A stretch of 64,000 nucleotides of DNA. It comes from Saururus chinensis. Its lineage: Eukaryota > Streptophyta > Magnoliopsida > Piperales > Saururaceae. The translations under genes were made by a program, and so were the position numbers. The notes under the pieces were generated by a model. That model searched no databases and was not told where the DNA came from. It saw only the letters and a program-made list of their open reading frames with translations. Below, piece after piece: positions 11,691-25,164 of this stretch (position 1 is the stretch's first letter; the number at the start of each line of letters is the position of its first letter). The stretch covers positions 4,260,501 to 4,324,500 of the forward strand of contig CP141143.1 in the NCBI GenBank assembly GCA_035235625.1. Reading direction: 5' to 3'.

Positions 11691-14600
11691 CTAGTAGTTA
11701 AAACAACCTGACGTCACTATCTGGTAAAGATCCACCTCTGTAGTAGAACAGTCATGCACCTCCTTTATTGAAGATGAAACATTTATATTAGCAGTGTAAA
11801 CAAAATTTTCACCACAAATTATTAACAGTTATGCTGCCATCAGAACAATACCTGGCCATAGGTACCCAAGCTTCTGGCAATGAGCATGGACAGATTATTT
11901 AATATGCTCAGTTTGAAGTTAGGATAATCTAGAAGAGTCTTTTCCGAAGTCAAGCCAAAGATTAAAGTACATATGCTTGCAGCCATCATGATAACTAAAA
12001 AATCATTGCTGCTTACTGCAATAAAAGTCAAGAATTTTCAGACAGCTCATGTCAAAGAGACATTCTATAAACGAGAAGATGCATAAAATATTCAAAAAAG
12101 CTCTGATCGACAATAGCATCGACCAAACTAAAATTTTCCAGAAGATCATCATCCTCATGTCATCACCTTACCCAAGATATTATAAAAAGCTGCAGAAATA
12201 TATTGTCGTTTGGCCCTGTCAGAAGCATTTCAACTCACAAGAAATTTTCTTTGATAGTCGTGGCATCTCCAACATTTCTTATGTCACAATTAACTAAATT
12301 CAGGGGGCCAAAAAATACCTGTCCAGTCAGACAATGCTACCAAAAGTGGAACAAACTCCGCAATGCCCAGTTGCTCTTGAAGTTCCTCTCTCTACAGGAC
12401 ACCATGAGAAAGCTTGAACAAATCAACAAAATAAAATTCAATGTTTGATTAGAATACTCCGTATCACTATTTACCTTCAAAAGAATGTTAATAATGACAT
12501 CGCAAGCCAAGAATATTGGACCATTATCCTCAGTCATCTGACTTTCTTGGCGTATCAGTTTCTCAAGGCATTCTACCACCTATAATTCATATGAAGTTAC
12601 AGAAGACGAATTACAAAGAAAGATAAAGGAGGCATGCGCACAACTTTCTCTTTGATGTCAAAAAAATCTACTGGCTCTCCCGGTCAACCAAGTGAGCCCC
12701 TAAGCCAAATCAATCTGGTTATAAACCAAGCCCCAAGTACACAATCATCCTCAACTCTGAGACCTTTTTGTCACGCAACAAAATGCTAAAATCCTTTACC
12801 TACAAAGGTTCCATTACCAAATAGAATATCAAGCTCATCACCATTCATAATATATCGTCATACAAAATTATTAAGCATCAGTGAATTGTCCTTTTCCATG
12901 GTTTTAGATATCAAGAAGCAAATCGCAAGCCAAAAGCAAACCTCATTTGTGATAATGCAAAGAGGTAATCAATTCTATTCATCCTCTTCTCTCGACTTCC
13001 TTTGTTGAACCTTTTGACACTCAATTACTCAATGAAAAACTTTCCTCACTTCTCTTGTCAAAAGTCTCCTTTGCACATGTGCATTCTATGATAACACAAA
13101 TTCCTTTGCTTATAGAACTCCTCACCAAGGTAAAAAATAATAAGCAATTGAACAGAATGATGGACCAATGTTTCTTCACCAAACTACACTATTCTATGCG
13201 TACTTCAATATTCTCATAAATCCCGACCAGTTTTCACGCACATATTGTAAGCTTCATCTCTACAGCATGGCCCTACACCTGCCTTCATCATTACCTAGTT
13301 TCATGTAATAATCATTATGCAAACATCCATCTATGTTACATTCTAATATATTGAAATTACACAAGAAAGAAAACAAAAACTAAGAGGGGAATGCACTTAA
13401 AATGAAGGACAAGTCATGAAGAAACATACAACTTTATGTCCTCCAAATGAAGTCAATTCTTTGCATCCTTCAATCTTCATGGTTCTTTGGCACAACATTG
13501 GTAGTAAAAAACATACAGAGTAGAAAGAACTGCCATTGAAAACAATTAACTAATCAAATATTATCATCAGTACTCCTTAAAATAAGAAGTCAGTAGGGAG
13601 AGTTCAACAACCTTTGTTCATCTTCACCTTCAACTGAAAGAATATACTCCAAAAGTTGGCTGACCTTCTCCTTGCATGCAGAAGGAGCTTCTGCAAGATA
13701 GCTGGGGCAAACATATGAAAGGCCTTATCAACTGACTAGACCAGTACCCTGCTAAGGTGATAAATTTTCAATGTAACTAAAACATCTATGAAGGAACATG
13801 ACCATAAATACACCCTTTTCACAGTCCCAAGTATGGCCTCATCACCTGACAAGACAAGTACCCTTCTAAGGAAGGTGGTATAATTTCCAATGTAGCTAAA
13901 AAAATCTATGAAGAAGCACGACCACAAGCACCTTTTTGAGAGTCACAAGGCAAGATTCAAAAAGGCCTTCCAATAATCATTTTCATACGTAAAAAGCAAA
14001 ATATAAAATCAAACACTTCTTTTTTTCGAAGCAAACAAGCACAAGGATGTACAATAGACCTTCCAATTATACGCACTGATGCAAGAAGATCATCTCCTTT
14101 TCTTTGTCCATGATCCTATAGAAAGATGATCAATGAGTTTAGACAAAGCAAAAAGTATGGTCTACAGATTCTTAATGATTTCAAATAGAGTCTCGTTAAT
14201 GTGTGCCCGGAGCACCTCCTCCGCACAATCGCAATCGTGCAAACAGGGTAGTAGGGGACAGAAAACCCATCTGCCCCCTTGAGCTGCCAGATCATGATCC
14301 GGCGGCTCCCAAGCATCTGGACGCACATGCACCCGGGCGCCTATTAACTATTCGCTTTCAAATATACCTTTGCATCTTGTAGATAGTCCAAAACTAACCC
14401 AATTGTCTCATTAAGCCCAGAAATGACCTTCATCGAAGCATTCTCGTTAATTGGACTATCTGAAAATGAGCATATATATATATCTATTTTTAATCCACGT
14501 AGAAAGGTGCATATCTCAAGTTTCAAGTACACATGGCAATAAGGGAATTTCTATTAATATTGTAACAAAATTATCTACGTTAAAAATCTTTTTTGTCCAT

Positions 14601-14710
14601 TAAAAAATATACAGCAACATTATGAATAAACTTCTTGCTATAGAACACAAAATACATGTAATTGCATGACAAAAGAGCGACAAATGTCAGCCATAGAAAT
14701 GTTAAGGAAC

Positions 14711-14772
<62 letters not shown>

Positions 14773-17700
14773 AGGGAGAGAGAGAGATCCAGCCCCTTCA
14801 ATATGGAATCAAAACCATAATGATAATAGTAGCCTGAAATATATCACTATAACTAGTAAAGATCAGATACCTTTACGTCCATATAAGTTAGCAATTAGCT
14901 TAACGATCTTCTCAATCAATGAATAGGATATGGCTAAGTTTCGTTGCTTCAAAGGAATGGTTTCTGAAATGGCCGAAGAGTTCTTAGAAGCTTCATATTT
15001 CATGTAGGCGAGCTCAATAAGAAGTACCGCTACTTCAACTCTAGAAGATTCCAAAACTAGAAACAGACACCTGAATATAACAAAGAAAACAGATGTAAAC
15101 ATTTAACCTAAATGCCATGACAGGGACAATGACTACCTAACCAGGAAATTAAAAAGAAAAACTGAACAAATTGCCTGTCAGCGGGGATTGGATCTTGACA
15201 ACCAGGAATTTTAGTTGGTTCAACCAGCCAGCCTTCCCCAAATATAGACATCATGGACTCTGCTAAAATAAGGGCATGAAGTTTTTCCGTAGAAACTGCA
15301 AATTTCAGATAATGTGGAAGAATAAGGGACATGAATCATTGATATGTTTCACACTAAGGAAAAGTTAAAGGTGGGTTCCAGCACGTGTAACTAATTGACA
15401 GTGGAACGATCTCACATTAAATGAGTTGGAGAACACCTCAAACAAAATCAGTAATTTGCAGCGCCATTATTGTCTTGTCAAAAGCAGAAAGGCCACCTCT
15501 TGAGGCAACTCAATGGAGGGTCACCTAAACATCTGTCCTACCATATTTAAAGGACTGCAAGCTAAATCAAGAGTGGTGGGATATGACCCGATAGCTAACC
15601 AATCAGAATATTATTGTAACAGGCTTTAGCAGATCAGAATCTTGTCTGAGTACTGTAACAGTCTTTTGCAGAACAAATAGAACCCAAAACAAAGAAAATC
15701 AGCTCAGAGAGGTAAACAGAACTCAATGGCACACAAATTATTACAGAAAATCTTAAGATGGTCACGGCCAAGGAGGCGCTAAAGAAGTAAGACATCTTAA
15801 TGAGTCAAAGGCCTGGGCATTAGAAGGAAAAATAATAGGTAATTGGCACAGAACTAGCTAAATTCACTCAAATAAAGGAACATGCTCATAGTAATCAATA
15901 TTGGGTGGCATTAACTGACACCGTTTTCTACCTTTGTAAATTATGACTGAATGTATTGCCCTTAATAAACGGGAAAGAGTTTTTTCCACAGACATTAATT
16001 AACTTCTGCAAGAAATCAGAACTGTGAAGTAAAATTTATGTTAATGAGCCAAAACATTTGGGATAAGATATTGATTAAGATAAATTAACTGGCCCGGTCT
16101 GTTTATATTTATTTGAGCACTTAATGCTTCAGAATGCAGTTTGTTGTCTAATTCAAAACATATGACATACCAACATGATTCTGTAACACTGCTATGATGC
16201 CAACACGTATCTGAGTTGCCCAAGTGACACCTGGTAGAGACCTCAGAGCATTATGCAGGGTAACCTGAAGATAGAACGATATATTAGAATATGTACTTCA
16301 AAAAAAATTATCACTTGGCGGCTGTTACACCTCATATATTGAACCCGGGTCAGTTGAAATAACATAAAAATTCATACAAATTTAATCAAATGGCAATTTG
16401 CATGGAGAAAATATTGTAATTCCATGCACAGTGGAAAATAGAAGAAAAAAAAAAGACAACTAAATGTTTGCCTTACAACAAATGTCAGACAACTGTCAGT
16501 ACATTAATGAACTTGTAGCATCCCCATGGGATAATTGTTTTTGTTTTTTTTATAAAGATGCAATAATTGTAATCATAAACACACTTCAAAGGGTACTGAC
16601 TTTGAATAAAAATCAGGGAATTAAATATATATACATATCCGGGAATTATAAAAAATTACCAGTCATGTATCCAAAGGACTATATGCTTATTCTATTTCAT
16701 TATTCAAGTATGGCATAAGCCATTTACACAGTTACCACTTTACTTCAGCAGTATTTGTTAAAATTTTCGAAAAATAAAGTCAAATTCACATCAACATTCA
16801 AACTGACAGGACACCTTCACACTTTCCGTGATTAACAGTGAAAAAACAAACATGGGGAGATTATTACAATTTTCCCCCCTTAAGATCACTTTCAAAACGT
16901 GCTGAGCAATGACTGAGCAGAAAAAACGTGCTGACTAAAGAATATAAAATTCTTCAAGCATTAGTTGTACTAATTGTATCAGATATAATTGTCTTCTATG
17001 AGTAATACTGCCACTAAAACTGTTCCAGCAAACAGAGAAAGTAGGGTATACATTCCAAATCAAGCATAAACTCAGTTAATGTTGATGATAAATCGCAATG
17101 CTTATTACTATATTTCTAACACATACAATTACTCGGGTGATTTATAAAAATCTTGTAGGTATAATCTATATATTGCATGTTGTACTTCCCTATAATTCAC
17201 GAATTGCAAGCTCAGTAACATGATAATAATGCTAAGATTGTGAAAGTAATAAGTACTTGGCTCTAAAACCAGGAGGCTCAGTTGGAGCTAGTCTTCTTTA
17301 TATTTTCAAGCAAGAACCATTAAAACTACAATATACACAACCCAAGGTCAGTAACAGCAGTAACTTTGTGATTCGGACATGAAAGTGGGCCTTAGATAAT
17401 ATATATAGTCACATAAGATTTGATTTGTTTATTTATTTAGGATTTTTGTATAATTTATGATATTAGTTTTTATTTAGAAAATACTTCTACTTAAGTTTGA
17501 CTTTATTTTCCTATATTTAGAAGTCCAACACATGGTGATTTTGTTTCCTATTAGAGACCCATTGTAAAGCCTATTTAAGAGTTAGCTTATGATTTGAGTT
17601 TCTGAAGAATTTCTTCTCAGTGGATCAGTGGATTCCTACGCCCTTGCCGGTAACTCCGTAAATCCCTCCGTCAGGTGGATTCCAGCAGAACCCTTGGTGG

Positions 17701-20700
17701 ACTCCATGGTTATCCGTCCCCACTACATCTTTCTTTCTCTCGTCTTCTCTACCCTTCCTACACCCTAAAGTTCTATGCTTCTCAGCTAGGACACACTGTC
17801 CTACATCACTTTGCCATCACTTAATATTTATACATATACAGTAAGTTTATGACCAGTCTCAAGCTTACAAAGTCACCAAAATCAGCAAAATATGCAAGTT
17901 ACAATTCAAAACTCATACTTCTCATTTACCGAGTATAAGAACAAGCATGCTGAAAATGCAGAAATACTACAATGCAGGAAAGACGAAAAACAAAAAAGTT
18001 TAAACTCACATACAGAAAAGTCTGACGAGAGGAGGAGAGAGAGTACGTGCAGTGCGTCAAATTTGAGAGCATTGTGCAAAACAGCAAACTCTCTCGCTAT
18101 CATAACCACCTGAAGTGAAAATGGATAATTGAGAAATTCACAAGTGCCGGTGAAAATTTAACACATTAAAATGATCAATTATACGAATAGAACAATAAAA
18201 CTGTGTAGAAGGACATATTTTAAATAAATAAAAATGCCTCCTTTTTAGGCTACCTGTTCTTTGAGTAGTCATACGGTATAAGCAAAGACTTGCAAGTGTA
18301 GAATTCCCATTTAAACAATCATACATTTTATTTGTTCACTCAAATAGTAGAAAACCAAGAGAGAAGTGTACTTACGGCAAAAGCCTGATTCAAAATTGAT
18401 TAATTTTTAATAGCCTATTTAAAACTTTCCTCCCTCGTACTATCCAGATCTGCCACATAAATATGAAATTCCCCCCTAGGTTCAATTTCATACTAAAGTA
18501 TCTCACATAAATGTTCAATGTCATGCAACATAACTTTTTCTTAATCATTTGATTTAAAATAAATAATCCTAATAATATTGCTGTCACTCTTATTTATAGG
18601 TAGTGATCATACCTTTTTTTACCAAAAGGTAGAGACAAGTGACTGAAAGTATAATCAGTCACAGCATGGAAAGTGAAAACTTCTCAGAAGCCAAAAACCT
18701 TACCGTCCCTAATACCTTAAGAAATGTATTGGTGCAGCTAACTTCTACAATGAAGGCGACTCTACTTTAATACACTTTGTAACACCCTGGGTCTTTAAAC
18801 ATTGCTTTAAACGCAGTGAAAAAGTTTTATAAAGTGCTGGCAGTATTTTAAACATTTTAACAAAAGATCTGTTCAAGGAAAACCTGAGATGCCATACTGA
18901 CTGACACACACATTTCAAAAAACGCATTACATCTACAGAAATAAATATCAGGATCTACTATTGTGCACAAGATACCACATCAGGAATATCATAGTGTAGA
19001 AAGTAAGAGCATTACACGTGCTTTAAATTAGTCAAAATTGGCACATTGCATTAGATGCCTAACTTCCAACTATGCATAGAATAAAACATGGTAATCATAA
19101 TTACATTGCGTGTGTAAACCATCCACTCACATACAACCCACCCCTAAAGACCCACTGCCATCGCTGCTGGTACCAGCAAGGCCTTCGGGGTGGCAAGCGC
19201 ATAACACACTACTCAGTAGGGAAAATTAGAAACATAATGCACAAATGCATTGTAAGATAGGATTAGCTATACTTAACATTCCAAATATGTATGAGATGCA
19301 TGAGACAATGTTTCAAACATAAGAGAAAATAGTTTACAGCCTCTTGCAAACACCACTTCAACTATGGATGGAGCTCATTTTCATATTCATCCAGAAAATC
19401 CCTTTCAGATCTCTCCAAAAGCCATTCAAAAGGAAAACTATATAACAATTTCAAGTCACATGTAACTTCATTCCCGGAAGTCACTTATAACCTGAAAGTT
19501 CACTGACAACATTCCCAGACACGAACTCCAATTTTGTACAGAAAGATGGCCGAATATTTAAGCAGCTGAACTTACCCTTCACACATTGACTCACTGTAAG
19601 CAATTCCATAGCATGGCCAGCAGAGAATTTTTCTTTGTCAACCAACAGAGGTCAGCTCGTCAACCACAAAGGGAGTCTTAAAAATTCCACTTGTAGGGGT
19701 TCCATCTCGGGATTTGCACCACCCATGACCAAACAAACAAGCTCCAAACATAGTGACAAAATTGGCATTTGGGTTCCTTTCTGTGGGGGTTAATTTTGGT
19801 TTTGTTTCGCATTACTTCAGGAAAATTTTGGGAAAGTTTCAGAGAGTAAGAAGAGGAAGGAGAAGACAACCCAAAAAATAACCTGCCCTAACTGTCAAAA
19901 CTCAAAAATAATCTGCTCAAACCGTAAAAAGCCTAAAAATAACTTATCTGAACAATAAAGAACCAAAAAATAACCTAAGAATAATGTTAAAAAAAGCCAC
20001 CTGAAAGTAAATTTCTCAAAATTTTGGCAAAATTTCCAAAATTCCAAAAATTCAGTGAAATGGCCTAATTTTCAAAATACATTTCATTTCAGTGGAGGAC
20101 CATTTTGCCGAAATTAACAAAATTTTGCGAACATTGTCACTATGGTTCCAAACACTTATAACAAGAAAATAAGATAGTAACTTGCACATAAACGGAGGAA
20201 AAGGTTCATCCCATTCATTAATAGTTTTACAAAACAAGCAGATGATACACACTTTGCATGGAAGTTTTACGTAAAAGTCAAGAAAGATACCTTGCAAATA
20301 ACATGATCATCATAAATGATGCCTAATCATAGTTATATGGGTTCCACCATTGCCACTTCCTGTTTGGGTAAGATAGTAACTTGCACATAAACGGAGGAAA
20401 AGGTTCATCCCATTCATTAATAATTTTACAAAACAAGCAGATGATACACATTTTGCATGGAAGTTTTACATAAATGTCTAGAAAGATACCTTGCAAATAA
20501 CAAGAAAATAAGATAGTAACTTGCACATAAACGGAGGAAAAGGTTCATCCCATTCATTAATAATTTTACAAAACAAGCAGATGATACACATTTTGCATGG
20601 AAGTTTTACATAAATGTCTAGAAAGATACCTTGCAAATAACATGATCATCATAAGTGATGCCTAATCATAGTTATATGGGTTCCACCATTGCCACTTCCT

Positions 20701-23700
20701 GTTTGGGTAAGATAATGATGAGCAAGACAATGATGATTATACTGGCAACTTATCATTTTAATTGTTTGTAAAAGAATTAACCAATAATGTGTGTTCGGCT
20801 TCTCTCTCTGGCTAGCTGCACCAATGAGTTCCTCAACGTGTCCAGGGATCAACGGGTGCTCAACTCCCAAAAGCAATCAGATTTACTTAAAACATACACC
20901 TCATGAAATTTGCCAAAAATTTCTACACACATGCACAGATACAAGAGATATCGCACACTTTAAAAAACACTTCTGCTAGTGTCACTCATTCAACATAAAT
21001 AAAACTTATTGATTTCTCCTTCTTCACATATTTTTTCATCAAATTTCATATGAGTGCAGCTTGCGTTGTTGATGTAAGCATCTAAGTGGTGCTAGTGTGA
21101 AGCTAGAATTTCAGCAAAAAAGAAGTGTAACATTGATCAACTAACATCCAGCTTTAGCTAAAACTGGCTTCACAACTAATTCCTATATAAGGGGGTTAGA
21201 GTGAGGGTAGAAGTTCAGTCAAAAGTTGGGAGAGTCGGCATAGGCCAAGTGCTGTCTTGATTCACCTAAACTGGCTTGGTGACAAATTCTTATCAACAAA
21301 ATACATGTAATAAACATAAAGCTACCCCTACCATGCATGCCAACTCTGACGGATGTCCAATAAGTATAACATTTAGGGGCACCTTGCTTAGAATTAGTTG
21401 CAGCAATTTCATTGCATACTCGAACAAAGGAGAACCTTCACACAAACAATCACAAACAGTTACGTCAGTAGCAATTCCTATGTTCAAAACGAACAAGAAT
21501 AACCTTTACAAAACCTTATCCGAGGATATATATCAACTTTAATATATGACATGTAGGTCCATTGACAAACTACTAATAGTACAGAATATAATCCCGGCTC
21601 CTCATTTGAATACCTTCAACCCCATATCATTAGGCTGTCAATTAAACTTTCCCTTCATCAAAACTGTTCAGGAACAGCCTAACAATGTATATCAAGCCTA
21701 TATTAACTTCCATGAAATTAAAAGTAATTTATTCTTTCTAATTAGCATACAGCATCAACCAACTTTATCACCTCCTACGGGAGTACCGCAACATGATGGC
21801 CTGGAAAGACAATTTGAGGCTCCCCTAAAACATAAATGAGTGCAGTTACTACTAAATTACACCAGGAAAGCTTGGGACCTCAATCTAGCAAGATCATATT
21901 AATAATTTTCAATCTTTTATATTCTTAAATAAATAAGACTCAATGTAATTTCTTGCACTAACTATTTTTTTTTATCCACCTTCATTATGAGACTGAATTT
22001 TGAGATAATAGCAGGTTGTCAATATTGCACTTAAGTCTTCTTACTAAACAACTTATGGATCCCATACATGAAAATCTCAGAACCTCATAACAATTTACAG
22101 TTAATGTTGTAAAATATTTCCTTAAAGGCTGATGTCCATATGCCTAAAATTATATATCTACGAGATTGCAGAAATGTAATAAATCAGATGAAGATGAAAT
22201 AAGCAAAATGCAGATGAAACAAACATATATTGCAAATACCATCATGGTAGGAAGAAATGTCAGCAGCAATAATTTTCAACCCTTGTCCGTCATAGAATGA
22301 AGTGAGTCCATCATCACTCGCTGTTGCTACCAAATAAAGAAATTCATAGCATTCTTCAGCAACAGATGGCAGTGAACTGCATCAGTAGTCATGCAAGTCA
22401 AAAAAAAAACATACACTGAAATAATCAATAAAAATCTATTCAAGCTTGAAGCTGAAAGTACACCTACTAATTTTAAATTAACACACCTAATATCACTAAC
22501 ATAAAGATATGGAAATAAGCAAATCTACAAGTATAACCCATGTGCAGCATCCAAAGGGCAAAGAGAATCACACAACTAGTGTGAAATATTGGGAAAGATG
22601 AATGATTTCAATTGATAACACCAAAACTGAAAATTGAAACAAACAGAACACGCTGCAAAGAGTTTCACCATCATAATCTTTCAACTACGTAATATCCTAC
22701 AATGTATCTTCACCTTCTCTCTACATTTAAACTGAGATTATCATGGCACTTTCCAGACAACCACCAGAAGGAAAGAAACATGAGAAAATTGATGAGTCAA
22801 ACAGTCTTAAACTCCAAAAAAAATGACATCTTAGTAGTATTTGTTATTCAAAGTCTCAAACCCATCCTAGCATATTTGGTTCCAAAAAAAAAAGCAATTC
22901 AATCAGTTAGATGCCTATATCAGAAAAGCATCACCATTCATTTAGAGGTATTTATTATATCATTTTTAGCTTAAATAATACCTCTTACCATAAACATTAA
23001 AATGTAACTGAATCTGAACATATCACCTTCACATAATTCACTAGGCTTTTAAAAAAGAATAAAGCTAGCCTCCACAGCTACGCAGGCTAGAGGTCTGCAC
23101 GTGAGGATCACCAGTGCCTTTCCCAGCGCCAACGATGGGAAAAGAGGCTGGGCGGGGCAACTCAACCCCAGCCTCTGAATGCCATCCTTCCGCCGGTCAG
23201 GCCATGAAGGGGGATGGGGGATAGAGGAAGAGGCCTAACGCCCCCCCCCCCCCCTCCTGCACACCCACCTGACCTTTGCAGCTACACAAGTTAGGCGGCC
23301 TCTTTAAATAAGGTAAATAGAGATACTATAGTACTTCTACCTGTGGTTCCTGAGTGATAAAATGTAACAAGTGAAGTGCCGCACATCCATAAAACAAGGC
23401 AGAAACAAAGATGTTCACAAGCATATCAACAACATAAAGATAAGTAGATTACCAAGACTAATACTTACAGTTTCCAATGACACAAGGAAAAATACAATGC
23501 AAAAGGAAAAAAAACAAAACAATCTCTTCCCTCCCTCCCCCTCCCCACCCCCACAACAATACACGCACACATGTAGCCACACTTGATCAAGTACACAAAG
23601 TACATACAAGACATTCAGTAACACTTTTGAGCATTTTCTCACCCCAAATATGTTCAGGTGAGAAATGCGCACTAACCACATTTGGCAGAGGGTTTGCTAA

Positions 23701-24778
23701 AATTAATATCACTTAACCTCTTCATAAAACTCACCACAAATAAAAAAGGGGGTCAGCCTAATTTATTTTGAGAACAATCATCAGGAAAGTTGGCGATCAC
23801 CCCTCCTCCACTCAGGTTGCCTTGGAGCCTTCCCACTTATATTCCTTCTTTCCATCCTCCTCCATACTCTCACACCCACTCTCATTCTGTATCCAGAAAA
23901 GTATTTCTTCTTTTTCTTCTTCTTTTTTTTTTTATTTGCTTGTCACTTGATAGCTGAGATCACCAAGCTATGGTCTAATACAACAGAGCGGGGCCGATAT
24001 CTCCAGCCCCATGGAGTTAGATCGAGGGTAGGCAAAGATCACCAATGATCCCGCCAAGGGCTGGCATATTTCCATCAAAATATTAGTTTTCATTTCATAT
24101 TAAAATTTTCACAACTATTTTGGTTCTACCAAATTGGTCCAGATCAAGAATGTTGCAAAATCAAAAAGTTTTCTGGCAATTCAAATGAATAAAATTTTAG
24201 GACAAAAATGCCTCCAAATATATTTTGCTAGCAAACACCCGGTTACCTTTTTGACAAAGCTTCCAACACAATAGGAACCTTTGACACCATATCCTTCGAT
24301 GATGCAATCTCAGGAACACGGCAGAATCCAGAAAGAACTGTCACTGCAATGCGCAAATAGTCCTCACGCTCGTCCTTTCCCTTATCACCGACAGACCCGC
24401 TGCCCATCCCTATCAGAAGACAGTGACAAAGGTTCAACCTCGAACGAAAAACTTGTACATACTATATTAATCACTAATTCACGTAATTTACAAGTTGAGA
24501 CAGGTGTACCCGTCTTAAGAAGCCGGTCGAGAAAGCGGACTCCAACGGCATGATAAACCTTCAGGATAGAACCGCTGTCGTTCTTCTCACACAATTTGGT
24601 GGCCAATAGCAGGCCAGCGAGTTGCTGCTCGTCTCTCTTGCCCTTTAGGAGCTCCAAACATTGCTCTAAACCTGGAGGAGCTGGTTCCTGCAATCACTGA
24701 AATAGATTAACACGCAGAGAGTGGCCAAGTTTGATCACTTATTGTGTTCATGCAAAGCGATAGAAAAATACTCACCAT
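11691..24778 (-). CDS. Neurochondrin family protein, at least 17 exons
   Basis: This is a plant homologue of neurochondrin, an all-helical protein of uncertain biochemical role. The exons, in transcript order, are 24776-24778, 24510-24687, 24247-24409, 22240-22376, 21332-21435, 18014-18109, 16171-16264, 15175-15295, 14871-15070, 14368-14459, 14060-14115, 13612-13701, 13430-13529, 12475-12579, 12319-12391, 11852-12015 and 11708-11762, giving about 610 aa. Recognisable blocks are LEQCLELLKGKRDEQQLAG, GFCRVPEIASS, EYAMKLLQLILSKVP, FAVLHNALKFDALH, EKLHALILAESM, VLESSRVEVAVLL, KVISGLNETIG, FLLPMLCQ and LIARSLG. Exon 1 carries only the ATG, followed by GTGAGT and an 88-bp intron. The exon 15175-15295 ends at a GC donor (ACAG then GCAATT). 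The C-terminus is unresolved: read-through of the last exon stops at 11691 after TSGCFNY, or the GT at 11707 splices to an unseen exon. Introns are large and full of repeats. Confidence 0.9.
14711..14788. repeat. (GA)n microsatellite
   Basis: About 78 bp of nearly pure GA/GGGA repeat, lying in the neurochondrin intron between the exons at 14871-15070 and 14368-14459. Confidence 0.95.
17369..17808 (+). mobile_element. Solo LTR (440 bp), probably Copia type, target duplication CTTTG
   Basis: The element starts TGATTCGG and ends CTACATCA, giving TG...CA ends. It is flanked on both sides by CTTTG (17364-17368 and 17809-17813), the 5-bp target duplication expected of an LTR retrotransposon. A TATA-like CTATTTAAGA sits at 17571 and is followed by a GC-richer leader-like part, so the LTR reads on the plus strand, antisense to the neurochondrin gene whose intron it occupies. 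There is no internal retrotransposon body, so it arose by LTR-LTR recombination. The short length suggests Copia, but this is not proven. Confidence 0.8.
20160..20712. repeat. Tandem repeat, three copies of a ~140-200 bp unit
   Basis: Three successive copies contain TAAGATAGTAACTTGCACAT, CCCATTCATTAATA and CATGGAAGTTTTAC. They begin near 20171, 20369 and 20511. The first and third also carry a tail of about 57 bp (TGATGCCTAATCATAG to CCTGTTTGGG) that the middle copy lacks, so the array has one deletion. It lies in the large neurochondrin intron between the exons at 21332-21435 and 18014-18109. Confidence 0.9.
23241..23254. repeat. Poly-C run in a GC-rich intron island
   Basis: Fourteen consecutive C residues inside a GC-rich island (about 23095-23270) that contrasts with the AT-rich neurochondrin intron around it. 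The island may be part of an unrecognised insertion. Confidence 0.7.
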
Positions 24779-25160
24779 GATTGACAAGACGAGCAATATA
24801 TATAGTAGGGTTCACAGATGACACCAATTACTTAGGCCGGAACTTTTGTCGGAGTGCTCTAGCTCGAAACCCTGAAGCAGATAGTAGCTTATTTCTATTG
24901 CCAGAAAAAGATGGTAGCTTCTTTCTCCCGAACTTGAAAAATGTAAAATAACAAGCATGCGCAGCTTCGATGGTTGCCGGTGCTGCTGGTGTGGACTCGT
25001 TTTTTCGGGTACATACAGACGCGGACTCTTCGTCGAACTCAGACCAGCACGAGGGAGGCAAGGAGGTCTGGAGGAGGGAAGAAAGAGAACCCTTCGTTCA
25101 TAGACTCGAAGGCTCCAGTTGGTGGTCCGAGGTGGGAACCACGAGGCACCTCCGTTAAAA
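24779..25160. promoter_or_regulatory. 5' flank and probable 5' UTR of the neurochondrin gene
   Basis: The GC-richer stretch immediately upstream of the ATG at 24778 should hold the 5' UTR and core promoter of this minus-strand gene. The open frames seen here on both strands overlap one another and resemble no family. The region is cut off at about 25160 by the AT-rich arm of a transposable element. No TATA box was identified. Confidence 0.4.
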
Positions 25161-25164
25161 AATT

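Noticed and set aside
14580-14926. Open frames rich in Ser-Leu or Arg-Glu repeats
   Set aside because: They are translations of the (GA)n microsatellite inside an intron.
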